NCBI GenBank assembly: GCA_902489745.1
Contig: CABUBB010000002.1
Location: 124,001 to 188,000 of the forward strand
Source: Metaruminococcus_A sp003150405
GTDB lineage: Bacteria > Bacillota > Clostridia > Oscillospirales > Ruminococcaceae
Direction: 5' to 3'
DNA length: 64,000 nucleotides
Numbering within the stretch: the stretch's first letter is position 1; every line of letters begins with the position of its first letter. The notes beneath the pieces are model-generated. The model did not search any database and was not told the DNA's origin. It worked only from the letters and a program-made list of their open reading frames with translations. Positions 1 to 8,234 of the stretch are shown here, in pieces. The position numbers and the translations under genes are program-made.

Positions 1-69
1 GAAGAGGTAATTGCGGCTGCAAACCGCGTAACGCTAGATACCGTTTATATACTGGAAGGGGAGGAATGA
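1..69 (+). CDS. ymfF: C-terminal end of an M16-family peptidase-like protein (YmfF-like), partial
   Basis: Only the last 22 codons are present, ending in VTLDTVYILEGEE before a TGA; the rest lies upstream of the window. Such a tail is typical of insulinase-like (M16) proteins, and the gene sits 4 bases before a second M16 gene. In Bacillus the paired genes ymfF and ymfH encode M16-like proteins needed for 5-aminopentanol modification of elongation factor P. The assignment rests on this pairing and on the tail, so it is moderately secure. Confidence 0.6.
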   Translation, partial: EEVIAAANRVTLDTVYILEGEE

Positions 70-73
70 GCTG

Positions 74-1354
74 ATGATTCAGGAAATTACCAACGGACGT
101 TTAAAAGAAAGCTACTATAAAGTGGAGCATTCCAGCGGGCTGACAGTATTGCTTTACCCAATGCTAGGCTTTTCATCCGCTTATGCCCTTTTCGGAACTC
201 GTTATGGTTCTATTGACACCACCTTCCGCTCCAACGATAAAGAAGAGTTTATTACTGTGCCGGAGGGAGTTGCGCATTTTCTTGAGCACAAGCTCTTTGA
301 AAGCGAAGACGGCGTGGATGCTTTTGAGCTGTTCGCCAAAACCGGCGCTTCGGCCAATGCGTTTACTTCCTTTGACCGCACCTGCTATGAATTCACCTGT
401 ACCGATCATTTTGAGGAATCACTGGAAATACTGCTGAATTTTGTGCAGTCTCCATATTTTACCGAAAAAACGGTGCAGAAGGAACAAGGTATTATTGGAC
501 AGGAAATCCGGATGCTGCAGGACCGCCCCGGCTGGCGAGTGCTGTTTAACCTGCTCAATGCGCTTTATCAAAATCATCCGGTCAAGGTGGATATTGGCGG
601 TACGGTAGAAAGCATTGCAAAAATTGACGCGGATTTGCTTTACCGCTGTTATCACACCTTTTATCACCCAAACAATATGGTTTTGGCGGTGGCCGGCAAT
701 TTTGACTATAAAAAAGCGCTTGAAATTGTGAATCGATGCATCAAACAAGGGGATATCTCCATTCAGGCGGATTCCAGGATGCCGGACGAACCGGCGGAAG
801 TAGCGCAGAAAAAAATTACCGATACTCTTGAAGTAGCAGTACCGTTGTTCAACATTGGATATAAAGAACAGCCGCTCGAGGGTATGAAACAGGTACGCGC
901 GTTGGCGGAACTTGAGGTCCTCATTGAAATTATCACCGGTGAAGCAAGCCGTTTTTACCGGGAAGCTTATGATGCAAACCTTATCAATTCCACTTTTTCC
1001 TCGGAACTGTTTACCGGCCCGAATTATTTTGCGGTGTTGTTTGATGGGGAGTCCCGCGATCCGGACGGCGTTTACAGCAAACTCAACGAGGCAATCACGG
1101 CGTTTCGGAAAAACGGCGTTTTGCCGGAGGAGTTTGAAATGGCAAAAAAGGCAGTTTATGGGCGCTATGTCCGCGGTTTTAATAATGTGGAAAGTGTATC
1201 CAATTCTCTAATTACAGCGCATTTCCAGGGCGTTGGCCTTTATGATGTTATTGAAACGGTGGCGGCGGTCACCTTTGATGACATCACCAAGCGGCTGGAG
1301 CATTCGCTCAACACGGAGCATTCGGCTATTTCGGTCATCAACCCCGTACAGTAA
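74..1354 (+). CDS. ymfH: M16 zinc peptidase family protein YmfH (EF-P modification associated)
   Basis: A 426-residue insulinase-family protein. The inverted zinc-binding motif HxxEH is intact as HFLEH at residues 68-72, within VAHFLEHKLFE, and the further glutamates of the family follow in the EQGIIGQEI segment. It has the two-lobed M16 layout: a peptidase half of about 200 residues, then a non-catalytic half. GGGGAGG at 58-64 precedes the ATG by nine bases. It directly follows a probable YmfF tail, so the two are likely cotranscribed and act as a pair. In Bacillus subtilis YmfF and YmfH are needed for EF-P aminopentanol modification; the same role here is inferred. Confidence 0.85.
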   Translation: MIQEITNGRLKESYYKVEHSSGLTVLLYPMLGFSSAYALFGTRYGSIDTTFRSNDKEEFITVPEGVAHFLEHKLFESEDGVDAFELFAKTGASANAFTSFDRTCYEFTCTDHFEESLEILLNFVQSPYFTEKTVQKEQGIIGQEIRMLQDRPGWRVLFNLLNALYQNHPVKVDIGGTVESIAKIDADLLYRCYHTFYHPNNMVLAVAGNFDYKKALEIVNRCIKQGDISIQADSRMPDEPAEVAQKKITDTLEVAVPLFNIGYKEQPLEGMKQVRALAELEVLIEIITGEASRFYREAYDANLINSTFSSELFTGPNYFAVLFDGESRDPDGVYSKLNEAITAFRKNGVLPEEFEMAKKAVYGRYVRGFNNVESVSNSLITAHFQGVGLYDVIETVAAVTFDDITKRLEHSLNTEHSAISVINPVQ

Positions 1355-1369
1355 AAGGAGTAGACATCA

Positions 1370-2437
1370 ATGGATATCCGTAACGTGACCTTCCCCGGGC
1401 TGGGGATTGATTTGAATATCGACGCAGTTGCCTTTCAAATTGGTTCATTCCAAATTCGTTGGTATGCCCTGATCATTGCGTTTGGGTTTATACTGGCGGC
1501 TGTTTATTGTTTTCGCCGGGCGAAAAAGTTTGGCGTGGACATCGATCGTCTAACCGATATTGTACTGGGCGGGCTGATTGGCGGCATCATCGGCGCACGG
1601 CTGTATTACGTTCTGTTTAAGCTGGATTATTATTCGGCAAATCCGTTGGACATTTTTAAAATCTGGGAGGGCGGTCTTGCAATTTACGGAGGACTGATCG
1701 GTGCAATTTTAGTGGGCTGGTTGGTTGCACACTGGCGGAAAATGCGTTTTGCACCGGTTTTGGACTTGGCTTCTCTCGGCTTTTTGATTGGACAGGGCAT
1801 TGGCCGTTGGGGCAACTTTGTCAATGTGGAGGCTTTTGGCTGCAACACCGACCTGCCCTGGGGTATGTCCGGCACGACGGTAACCCAGTATTTGACCAAA
1901 CAAGCTTCCGAACTCAGCCAGTACGGGATTGCTGTAGATCCCTCCATGCCAGTCCATCCCACTTTTTTTTATGAATCTTTGTGGTGCATTATTGGGTTTG
2001 TGCTGCTGCATTTTTATTCCAAGCACCATAAATTTGATGGCGAAGTTTTCCTCATGTATTCTGCCTGGTATGGACTTGGCCGCTTCTTTATTGAAGGTCT
2101 TCGTACCGACAGCCTGATGATGGGACAGATCCGTATTTCGCAGCTTTTGGCTGGGTTGATTGTAGTGGCTTCGGTTATTGTTTGGCTGGTGGTGCGCAGC
2201 AAAATCAAGCGCTTTCCAGAAGTGTCCTATGCAACTCTCTATGTGAATACCGAAGAAGCGCAGGATGTACTGGCAAACGGTTATCATCCGGAAAAAAAGA
2301 AGCATGCAGAGGCAATTCCGGTTGATATAGACGAAGACGATCTCGACGGCAACGAAGAGGACGAAGAACCGAATCCGCCTGCAGGAGAAGATGGTGAAGG
2401 GCAGGACTTGACGGACGACGAAAAAAAGGAGGACTAA
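1370..2437 (+). CDS. lgt: Prolipoprotein diacylglyceryl transferase Lgt
   Basis: An integral membrane enzyme that moves diacylglycerol from phosphatidylglycerol to the lipobox cysteine of prolipoproteins, the first step of lipoprotein maturation. Several hydrophobic helices are visible, and the Lgt signature is present as GIGRWGNFVNVEAFG near residue 145, followed by MPVHPTFFYESLW. At 355 residues it is longer than most Lgt proteins because of a hydrophilic C-terminal tail from about residue 285, ending in a run very rich in Asp and Glu. It lies 15 bases after ymfH and 3 before folD, so cotranscription is likely. Confidence 0.95.
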   Translation: MDIRNVTFPGLGIDLNIDAVAFQIGSFQIRWYALIIAFGFILAAVYCFRRAKKFGVDIDRLTDIVLGGLIGGIIGARLYYVLFKLDYYSANPLDIFKIWEGGLAIYGGLIGAILVGWLVAHWRKMRFAPVLDLASLGFLIGQGIGRWGNFVNVEAFGCNTDLPWGMSGTTVTQYLTKQASELSQYGIAVDPSMPVHPTFFYESLWCIIGFVLLHFYSKHHKFDGEVFLMYSAWYGLGRFFIEGLRTDSLMMGQIRISQLLAGLIVVASVIVWLVVRSKIKRFPEVSYATLYVNTEEAQDVLANGYHPEKKKHAEAIPVDIDEDDLDGNEEDEEPNPPAGEDGEGQDLTDDEKKED

Positions 2438-2440
2438 ACG

Positions 2441-3292
2441 ATGGCGCAGATTATTGACGGCAAAGCGATTTCCATGCAGATAAAAGAAGGCCTGAAAGCA
2501 GAGGTTATGGCACTGAAGCAAAAGGGTGTCCAGCCGGGGCTTGCGGTTATTATTGTTGGTGACGACCCGGCTTCCCGTGTTTATGTCAATTTAAAAAAAC
2601 GTGACTGTGAAGAGCTGGGCATCCTTTCTCGTGAATATGCAATGCCAAAGGAAACCAGTGAACAGGAACTGTTGGAACTGATTGAAAAGCTCAATTATGA
2701 CGACGCCGTTAACGGCATTTTGGTACAGCTTCCGGTTCCGAAACAGATTAATGAAAACAAAATCATTGCAGCTATTTCTCCGCGCAAGGACGTAGATGCG
2801 TTCCATGCGGAGAATGTCGGCAAGATTATGATTGGTTCCTACAGCTTCCTGCCGTGTACTCCGGCTGGATGTATGGAACTGATTGCTTCAACCGGTGTTG
2901 AGATTGCCGGAAAAAATTGTGTGGTTGTTGGGCGGAGCAACATTGTCGGCAAGCCAATGGCAATGCTGCTGCTACATAATAACGGTACTGTGACGATCGC
3001 GCATTCCAAAACCAAGAATCTCGCTGAGGTCTGCCGGAATGCGGACATTCTCGTAGCGGCGGTGGGGCGGCCGAAGCTTATTACAGGAGATATGATCAAG
3101 CCGGGTGCGGTGGTCATCGACGTCGGAACCACAAAAATGGAAAATGGCAAGCTCTGCGGGGACGTTGATTTTGAAGCGGCCAGCAAGGTTGCTGGTTATA
3201 TTACGCCGGTTCCAGGCGGTGTTGGGCCGATGACCCGTGTCATTCTAATGAAAAATACCGTAACAGCGGCAAAAATTCAGAATAACCTGTAA
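2441..3292 (+). CDS. folD: Bifunctional methylenetetrahydrofolate dehydrogenase/cyclohydrolase FolD
   Basis: Interconverts 5,10-methylene-, methenyl- and 10-formyl-tetrahydrofolate with NADP(H), supplying one-carbon units for purines and formyl-methionine. At 283 residues it has the normal family length. Visible signatures are the KDVDAFHAENVG segment, PCTPAG, the Rossmann motif VVVGRSNIVGKPMA and the C-terminal PVPGGVGPMT motif. The AAAGGAGG ribosome binding site lies in the last codons of lgt, so translation may be coupled. The next gene, rpsB, has its own promoter. Confidence 0.96.
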   Translation: MAQIIDGKAISMQIKEGLKAEVMALKQKGVQPGLAVIIVGDDPASRVYVNLKKRDCEELGILSREYAMPKETSEQELLELIEKLNYDDAVNGILVQLPVPKQINENKIIAAISPRKDVDAFHAENVGKIMIGSYSFLPCTPAGCMELIASTGVEIAGKNCVVVGRSNIVGKPMAMLLLHNNGTVTIAHSKTKNLAEVCRNADILVAAVGRPKLITGDMIKPGAVVIDVGTTKMENGKLCGDVDFEAASKVAGYITPVPGGVGPMTRVILMKNTVTAAKIQNNL

Positions 3293-3299
3293 AAAACCC

Positions 3300-3328
3300 T
3301 TGATTTTTGCCTTCTGGTGTGCTAAACT
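3300..3328 (+). promoter_or_regulatory. Sigma-A type promoter for rpsB
   Basis: TTGATT at 3300-3305 and TAAACT at 3323-3328 are separated by 17 bases, immediately after the folD stop. The predicted transcript has an untranslated leader of about 100 bases before rpsB. Confidence 0.55.
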
Positions 3329-3343
3329 ATTTTGGTATTACAC

Positions 3344-3402
3344 ACGCAGTGGTTGCACGACCCGGTGCCGGAAATGTCCGGCTGTTGTGTCTGAAGCTGC
3401 GG
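3344..3402 (+). promoter_or_regulatory. Structured leader upstream of rpsB, possible S2 autoregulatory element
   Basis: The leader can fold into one long irregular hairpin. CGCAG (3345-3349) pairs with CTGCG (3397-3401), GCACGAC (3355-3361) with GTTGTGT (3384-3390, including G-U pairs), and CCGG (3362-3365) with CCGG (3378-3381). Ribosomal protein operons often carry such autoregulatory leaders. I do not recognise this as a named family, so the function is inferred. Confidence 0.35.
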
Positions 3403-3436
3403 AGGATTACAAAAACCAAAAATGGAGGTAATGGAA

Positions 3437-4186
3437 ATGGCAGTCGTATCTATGAAGCAGCTGCTCGAAGCCGGTGTTCATTTCGGCCATCAGACTAGAA
3501 GATGGAACCCGAAAATGGCCGCCTACATCTTTACAGAGAGAAATGGTATTTATATCATTGATCTTCAGAAAACCGTTCGGAAACTGGATGAGGCCTATAT
3601 GGCAGTCCGTGATATCGCAGCTGATGGCGGTTCCATTTTGTTTGTTGGAACCAAAAAGCAGGCGGGCGAATCAATCCGAGAAGAAGCGGAACGCTGTGGC
3701 ATGCACTTTGTCAACGCGCGTTGGCTTGGCGGTATGCTGACAAACTTCAAGACCATCCGTCGCAGAATTAATCGCCTTGCACAGCTTCGTGCGATGGAAG
3801 AGGATGGAACCTTTGACCTTCTCCCGAAAAAAGAGGTTATTAAACTTAATCTTGAAATCGAGAAGCTCGAAAAATTCCTCGGCGGTATCAAAAATATGGA
3901 TAAACTTCCGTCTGCACTCTTTATCGTTGACCCGAGAAAAGAGAGAATTGCTGTTGCAGAAGCAAGAAAGCTCGGTATCCCGATAATTGCAATTGTCGAC
4001 ACTAACTGCGATCCGGATGAAATTGACTATGTCATTCCGGGCAATGACGATGCAATCCGTGCTGTCAAGTTGATTTCCGGCGCAATGGCTGATGCAGTTA
4101 TCGAGGGTCGTCAGGGCCAGATGGGTGCTGCTGAAGCAGAAGCAGAGGCGGCTGAGGCAGAAGCGGAAACCGCTGACGCCGAATAA
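3437..4186 (+). CDS. rpsB: 30S ribosomal protein S2
   Basis: Small-subunit ribosomal protein S2, starting MAVVSMKQLLEAGVHFGHQT, a highly conserved opening. GGAGGT at 3424-3429 is seven bases before the ATG at 3437, which decides this start over in-frame ATGs at 3422 and 3431. The product has 249 residues. The core is followed by a low-complexity Ala/Glu tail of about 20 residues, a common feature of clostridial S2. It is the first gene of the rpsB-tsf pair; a hairpin with a U-run separates the two. Confidence 0.97.
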   Translation: MAVVSMKQLLEAGVHFGHQTRRWNPKMAAYIFTERNGIYIIDLQKTVRKLDEAYMAVRDIAADGGSILFVGTKKQAGESIREEAERCGMHFVNARWLGGMLTNFKTIRRRINRLAQLRAMEEDGTFDLLPKKEVIKLNLEIEKLEKFLGGIKNMDKLPSALFIVDPRKERIAVAEARKLGIPIIAIVDTNCDPDEIDYVIPGNDDAIRAVKLISGAMADAVIEGRQGQMGAAEAEAEAAEAEAETADAE

Positions 4187-4209
4187 GTGTTTGTATGTTG
4201 AAATAATGA

Positions 4210-4242
4210 CAATGCCCGCGCTTTTTGCACGGGCATTGTTTT
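4210..4242 (+). terminator. Intrinsic terminator/attenuator between rpsB and tsf
   Basis: CAATGCCCG (4210-4218) pairs perfectly with CGGGCATTG (4230-4238), followed by a T-run. No separate tsf promoter is evident, so it probably lets some transcripts through and lowers tsf relative to rpsB. Confidence 0.75.
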
Positions 4243-4279
4243 AAGAAAATCGAAATATATTTAGAAAGGATTGTTATTC

Positions 4280-5188
4280 ATGAATTTTACTGCAAAAGAT
4301 GTTCAGAGCCTGCGCGAAAGAACCGGCTGCGGCATGATGGACTGCAAAAAAGCCCTGACCGAAGCAGATGGTGATATGGAGAAAGCAATTGAGCTTCTGC
4401 GTGAAAAAGGCCTTGCTGCCGCTGCGAAAAAAGCGGGCAGAATTGCTGCAGAGGGTCTGGTTGTTTCGGTTGTTGACGACGCGAAAAAGGTTGGCGTTGT
4501 GCTGGAAGTAAATGCTGAGACCGACTTTGTTGCCAAAAATGCAGAGTTTGTTTCTTTTGTGAACGCAATTGCGCAGACCGTTATAGACGAGAATCCGGCT
4601 GATGTTGATGCGCTGGCGGAATGCAAATTGGCAGGTGGCAATGATACGGTTGCCGACGTGCTTCGTGAGAAAATTCTCACCATTGGCGAGAATATGAAAA
4701 TTCGCCGTTTTGTACGTTTTGATGGGGATCTTGTTTCCTATGTACATGGCGATGGCCGTATTGGCGTTATGGTAAAATTTGATACCGATCTTGCTGGCAA
4801 ACCAGAGTTTACCGCTTGCGCAAAGGATGTTGCCATGCAGATTGCCGCGGCAAACCCGCAGTACCTCAACCGTGATGCAGTTCCGGCGGAGACCATTGCA
4901 AAAGAGAAAGAAATCCTGACAGTTCAGGCTATGAACGAGGGCAAGCCGACCAACATTGCAGAAAAAATGGTTGCTGGCCGTATCAATAAGTTCTTTAAAG
5001 AAGTTTGTCTGCTTGATCAGGAGTTCATTAAAGACGGTGATTTGACCGTTGCGAAGTATGTTGCGAATGTTGCCAAAGAACTTGGCGGCAAAATTGAGAT
5101 TGTTGACTTTGCCCGTTTTGAAAAGGGCGAGGGCCTTGAAAAGAGAAACGACAATTTCGCGGATGAAGTTGCCAATATGATTAAATAA
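4280..5188 (+). CDS. tsf: Elongation factor Ts
   Basis: Guanine nucleotide exchange factor for EF-Tu. The N-terminal UBA-like segment with LRERTGCGMMDCKKAL is the family signature, and the NAETDFVAKN motif of the core domain follows. At 302 residues it has the normal bacterial length, unlike the short mitochondrial/cyanobacterial forms. AGAAAGGA (4263-4270) supports the ATG at 4280. It is transcribed with rpsB through a partial terminator and ends at a strong terminator. Confidence 0.97.
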   Translation: MNFTAKDVQSLRERTGCGMMDCKKALTEADGDMEKAIELLREKGLAAAAKKAGRIAAEGLVVSVVDDAKKVGVVLEVNAETDFVAKNAEFVSFVNAIAQTVIDENPADVDALAECKLAGGNDTVADVLREKILTIGENMKIRRFVRFDGDLVSYVHGDGRIGVMVKFDTDLAGKPEFTACAKDVAMQIAAANPQYLNRDAVPAETIAKEKEILTVQAMNEGKPTNIAEKMVAGRINKFFKEVCLLDQEFIKDGDLTVAKYVANVAKELGGKIEIVDFARFEKGEGLEKRNDNFADEVANMIK

Positions 5189-5204
5189 GTAATTCATAGT
5201 ATTG

Positions 5205-5238
5205 AAAAAAACGGACAAGGAAACTTGTCCGTTTTTTT
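5205..5238 (+). terminator. Terminator after tsf
   Basis: ACGGACAAG (5211-5219) pairs with CTTGTCCGT (5224-5232) around a GAAA loop. An A-run lies upstream and seven T lie downstream, a textbook intrinsic terminator. Confidence 0.92.
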
Positions 5239-5269
5239 ATGAAAATAGCGGGAAAAGAGTTTTTTCTGC

Positions 5270-5298
5270 TTTACAGAATGGCGCGTGTATTGTAAAAT
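5270..5298 (+). promoter_or_regulatory. Promoter for the pyrH operon
   Basis: TTTACA (5270-5275) and TAAAAT (5293-5298) are 17 bases apart, downstream of the tsf terminator and about 50 bases before pyrH. It could drive pyrH-frr-uppS-cdsA-dxr-rseP-ispG-polC. Confidence 0.65.
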
Positions 5299-5345
5299 AG
5301 AAATATATGTAATCCTGAGGGGAATAACATTTTGGAGGGACAAAA

Positions 5346-6050
5346 ATGCGTCCGATGTATAAAAGAATTTTGCTGAAATTAAGTGGGGAAGCGTTGGCAG
5401 GGGAAAAGAAGTTTGGCCTAGACTACAGCGTGATTACTCCAATTTGCGAAAGCATTAAAAAGGTACAGGAAAACGGCGTTGAAATTGCCATAGTTGTTGG
5501 CGGCGGAAATTTTTGGCGTGGTCGCAGTTCCGGTGCCATGGATCGTACCCGTGCCGATCATATTGGCATGCTGGGAACTACAATGAACGCTCTTGCCGTA
5601 GCGGACGCTTTGGAGGAACTGGGCGTGGATGTTCGGGTGCAGACTGCTATTTCCATGCAGCAGGTCGCAGAACCTTATATCCGAAACCGGGCAGTTCGTC
5701 ATCTGCAAAAAGGGCGTATTGTAATCTTTGGCTGCGGAACCGGTAATCCGTTCTTTTCCACCGATACAGCCGCTGCTTTGCGTGCGGCGGAAATCGAGGC
5801 GGATATTGTGCTGAAAGCAAGTCTAGTAGACGGTGTTTATGATAAAGACCCGAATGTTTACTCAGATGCAGTGAAATATGACGAACTCACCTTCTCTGAA
5901 GTACTCGCGAAAAACCTCAAGGTGATGGACAGCACTGCGGCGTCCATGTGTAAGGATAACAATATCCCGATTCTTGTTTTTAATCTCGATGATCCAGAAA
6001 ATATTGTCCGGGCTGTTGCCGGAGAAAATATTGGTACGATTGTAAAATAA
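5346..6050 (+). CDS. pyrH: Uridylate kinase (UMP kinase)
   Basis: Phosphorylates UMP to UDP in pyrimidine nucleotide synthesis. It is a 234-residue hexameric amino-acid-kinase-fold enzyme. Visible motifs are KRILLKLSGEALAG at the N-terminus, the glycine-rich IVVGGGNFWRGR loop and GCGTGNPFFSTDTAA. GGAGG (5334-5338) is seven bases from the ATG. It is the first gene of an apparent long operon; the pyrH-frr pairing is conserved in most bacteria. Confidence 0.96.
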   Translation: MRPMYKRILLKLSGEALAGEKKFGLDYSVITPICESIKKVQENGVEIAIVVGGGNFWRGRSSGAMDRTRADHIGMLGTTMNALAVADALEELGVDVRVQTAISMQQVAEPYIRNRAVRHLQKGRIVIFGCGTGNPFFSTDTAAALRAAEIEADIVLKASLVDGVYDKDPNVYSDAVKYDELTFSEVLAKNLKVMDSTAASMCKDNNIPILVFNLDDPENIVRAVAGENIGTIVK

Positions 6051-6069
6051 CATTTTAGGAGGCAGTATT

Positions 6070-6624
6070 ATGCAGACCGTATTGAAGACCGCAGAAGAAA
6101 AAATGCAGAAATCCGTAAAGGTATTGGATTCCGATTATAAGGCAATTCGCGCAGGCCGTGCAAATCCTGCAGTGCTCGATAAAATCAGTGTGGATTATTA
6201 TGGCGCTGAAACGCCAATTAACCAGGTAGCGGCTGTTTCGGTATCTGAAGCGAGGGTTTTGGTCATTCAGCCGTGGGATGCTTCTATGCTCAAGGCGATT
6301 GAAAAAGCCATCCAGACCTCCGATCTCGGCATCAATCCAACCAATGATGGCAAGGTTATCCGTATTACCTTCCCGCAGCTGACCGAAGAACGCCGCCGCG
6401 ATATTGTGAAGCAGATTCATAAGCTCGGCGAAGAAGCAAAGGTTGCGGTTCGCAGCATTCGTCGCGATGCGATGGAGAAGTTTAAATCCATGAAGAAAAA
6501 TGGAGATATTACGGAGGACGATCTCAAAGACTGCGAGAAAAAGGTTCAGAACCTCACCGACAAATATTGTGAGGAAATGGAGACGCTTTCCAAGCACAAA
6601 GAAAAGGAAATTATGGAGATTTAG
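6070..6624 (+). CDS. frr: Ribosome recycling factor
   Basis: Splits post-termination ribosomes together with EF-G. At 184 residues it has the exact family length. The typical segments RAGRANPAVLDKI and VRSIRRDAMEKFK are seen, with the long coiled helices of RRF at both ends. It lies 19 bases after pyrH with GGAGG upstream of the ATG. Confidence 0.97.
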   Translation: MQTVLKTAEEKMQKSVKVLDSDYKAIRAGRANPAVLDKISVDYYGAETPINQVAAVSVSEARVLVIQPWDASMLKAIEKAIQTSDLGINPTNDGKVIRITFPQLTEERRRDIVKQIHKLGEEAKVAVRSIRRDAMEKFKSMKKNGDITEDDLKDCEKKVQNLTDKYCEEMETLSKHKEKEIMEI

Positions 6625-6650
6625 CGTTGCTGAATTCCGGGGTGAAATTT

Positions 6651-7364
6651 ATGGCACCAGAGACAACTGCTAATTTGCCGCGGCATATTGGCATTATTAT
6701 GGATGGAAACGGTCGTTGGGCGCGGAAGCGGTTGCTTCCGCGCTATGGCGGTCACAGTATGGGGGCAAAAACCTTTCAAAAAATTGCGGAATACTGTTCG
6801 TCCATTGGCATAGAGTATGTAACAGCGTATGCATTTTCCACTGAAAATTGGAAACGCCCACCCAAAGAAGTAGCGACCATCATGCGGTTGATGAAACAGT
6901 ATTTGAGCAATTATGAAAAATATCGTTCTTTGAATATGCAGGTGCGTTTTTTGGGCGATCTTTCGGTTTTTGACGAAGAAATGCGCACAACCATGTTGGA
7001 ACTGGAAAAGGAGAGCAGCACCTGTACAGGAATGCACCTGAATATTGCAGTGAATTACGGCGGCAGGGATGAACTCGTCCACGCGGCACAAAGAATAGCG
7101 CGGCGTGTAAAAGACGGCGAACTCCCGGTAGACGCTATTGATGCGGACACAATTTCCGATTCACTTTATACAGCCGGAATGCCGGACGTGGATCTTGTTA
7201 TCCGCCCCAGCGGAGAGTACCGCCTTTCCAATTTTTTAATTTGGCAGTGTGCCTATGCAGAATATGTTTTTACCGATGTGCTTTGGCCGGATTTTTCGGA
7301 AAGGGACATCGACCAGGCGCTGGCAGAATACGCCCGGCGCAACCGTCGTTTTGGCGGTATTTAA
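6651..7364 (+). CDS. uppS: Undecaprenyl diphosphate synthase (cis-prenyltransferase)
   Basis: Condenses isopentenyl diphosphate onto farnesyl diphosphate to form undecaprenyl diphosphate, the lipid carrier for peptidoglycan. The signature HIGIIMDGNGRWA holds the catalytic Asp, and the C-terminal RPSGEYRLSNFLIWQ and ELVFTD-like (EYVFTDVLWPDF) motifs are intact. I chose ATG 6651, behind GGGGTG (6639-6644), over an upstream TTG at 6627 that lacks a good ribosome binding site, giving 237 residues. It is followed at once by cdsA and then dxr, a common isoprenoid/lipid block. Confidence 0.95.
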   Translation: MAPETTANLPRHIGIIMDGNGRWARKRLLPRYGGHSMGAKTFQKIAEYCSSIGIEYVTAYAFSTENWKRPPKEVATIMRLMKQYLSNYEKYRSLNMQVRFLGDLSVFDEEMRTTMLELEKESSTCTGMHLNIAVNYGGRDELVHAAQRIARRVKDGELPVDAIDADTISDSLYTAGMPDVDLVIRPSGEYRLSNFLIWQCAYAEYVFTDVLWPDFSERDIDQALAEYARRNRRFGGI

Positions 7365-7385
7365 GTGGTAATTAGGGGGAAAAGC

Positions 7386-8225
7386 ATGAAACAGCGCCTT
7401 TTTTCTGCGGCGATTGGTCTGGCGATTTTTGCAATCGTCCTCTTTTTTGTCAATACCATTGTTTTCAATATTGGGATAGCATTGGTTTGCGTGTTGGCCG
7501 TATTTGAAATGTTGACAGCATCAAAACAGATTAAAAACAAGTTTTTGCTTATTGTTAGCTTTCTCTTTTCAGCGGCAGTGCCGTTTTGTAATATTGATTT
7601 GGTAAAACCCTATGTAGGCGCCGCTTTTTTTGCCTATGTGCTGATTTTGCTCGTCATTTTTATGGCGGCGCGTCAAACGGTCAAGGTGGAGCATCTTGGT
7701 TTTGTTTTCATGGTTTCGGTCTTGATTCCGCTTGCACTTTCCACACTGATTTTTGTGCGGGATATGTACCCGGAAAACAGTATGTTTTATATTCTGATGG
7801 TGTTTGGTTCCGCATGGCTTGCGGACTGCGGCGGGTACTTTGTGGGCCGCTTTTTCGGCAAACATAAGCTCGCGCCGAATATCAGCCCCAAGAAAACAGT
7901 GGAAGGTGTGGTTGGCTCGTTGCTTCTGGCACCGGTTGGCTGTTTAATTGTGGGACTTATCATCAGCGCAATTCAGGTTAACTCTGGTGTGCCGGTGGTA
8001 ATTGATTATGTCTGGCTTACAGTATTTGCTTTTGTCGGCGCGATTGTGAGCATCTTCGGCGATTTGTCCGCTTCTATGATGAAACGACAGTTTATGGTCA
8101 AGGACTTTGGCTCAATTATGCCGGGACATGGTGGCGTTCTGGACCGTTTTGACAGCATTCTGTTGGTTGCGCCACTGTTTTATTTGATTTTCAGCTTTTT
8201 TCCGATTATCAGTTTTGTGCCGTAG
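7386..8225 (+). CDS. cdsA: Phosphatidate cytidylyltransferase (CDP-diglyceride synthase)
   Basis: Makes CDP-diacylglycerol from phosphatidic acid and CTP, the branch point to bacterial phospholipids. The protein has about eight hydrophobic segments and the family signature near its C-terminus, with SASMMKRQFMVKDFG followed by MPGHGGVLDRFDS. AGGGGGA (7374-7380) points to ATG 7386, giving 279 residues; a GTG at 7365 directly after the uppS stop has no usable ribosome binding site. Confidence 0.94.
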   Translation: MKQRLFSAAIGLAIFAIVLFFVNTIVFNIGIALVCVLAVFEMLTASKQIKNKFLLIVSFLFSAAVPFCNIDLVKPYVGAAFFAYVLILLVIFMAARQTVKVEHLGFVFMVSVLIPLALSTLIFVRDMYPENSMFYILMVFGSAWLADCGGYFVGRFFGKHKLAPNISPKKTVEGVVGSLLLAPVGCLIVGLIISAIQVNSGVPVVIDYVWLTVFAFVGAIVSIFGDLSASMMKRQFMVKDFGSIMPGHGGVLDRFDSILLVAPLFYLIFSFFPIISFVP

Positions 8226-8234
8226 GGGATAGCG

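Noticed and set aside
1709..2521. 270-codon frame antisense to lgt and folD
   Set aside because: It covers two well-supported genes on the other strand and has no recognisable protein content.
4274..5218. 314-codon frame antisense to tsf
   Set aside because: The plus-strand frame is clearly elongation factor Ts; the antisense frame arises from its codon bias.
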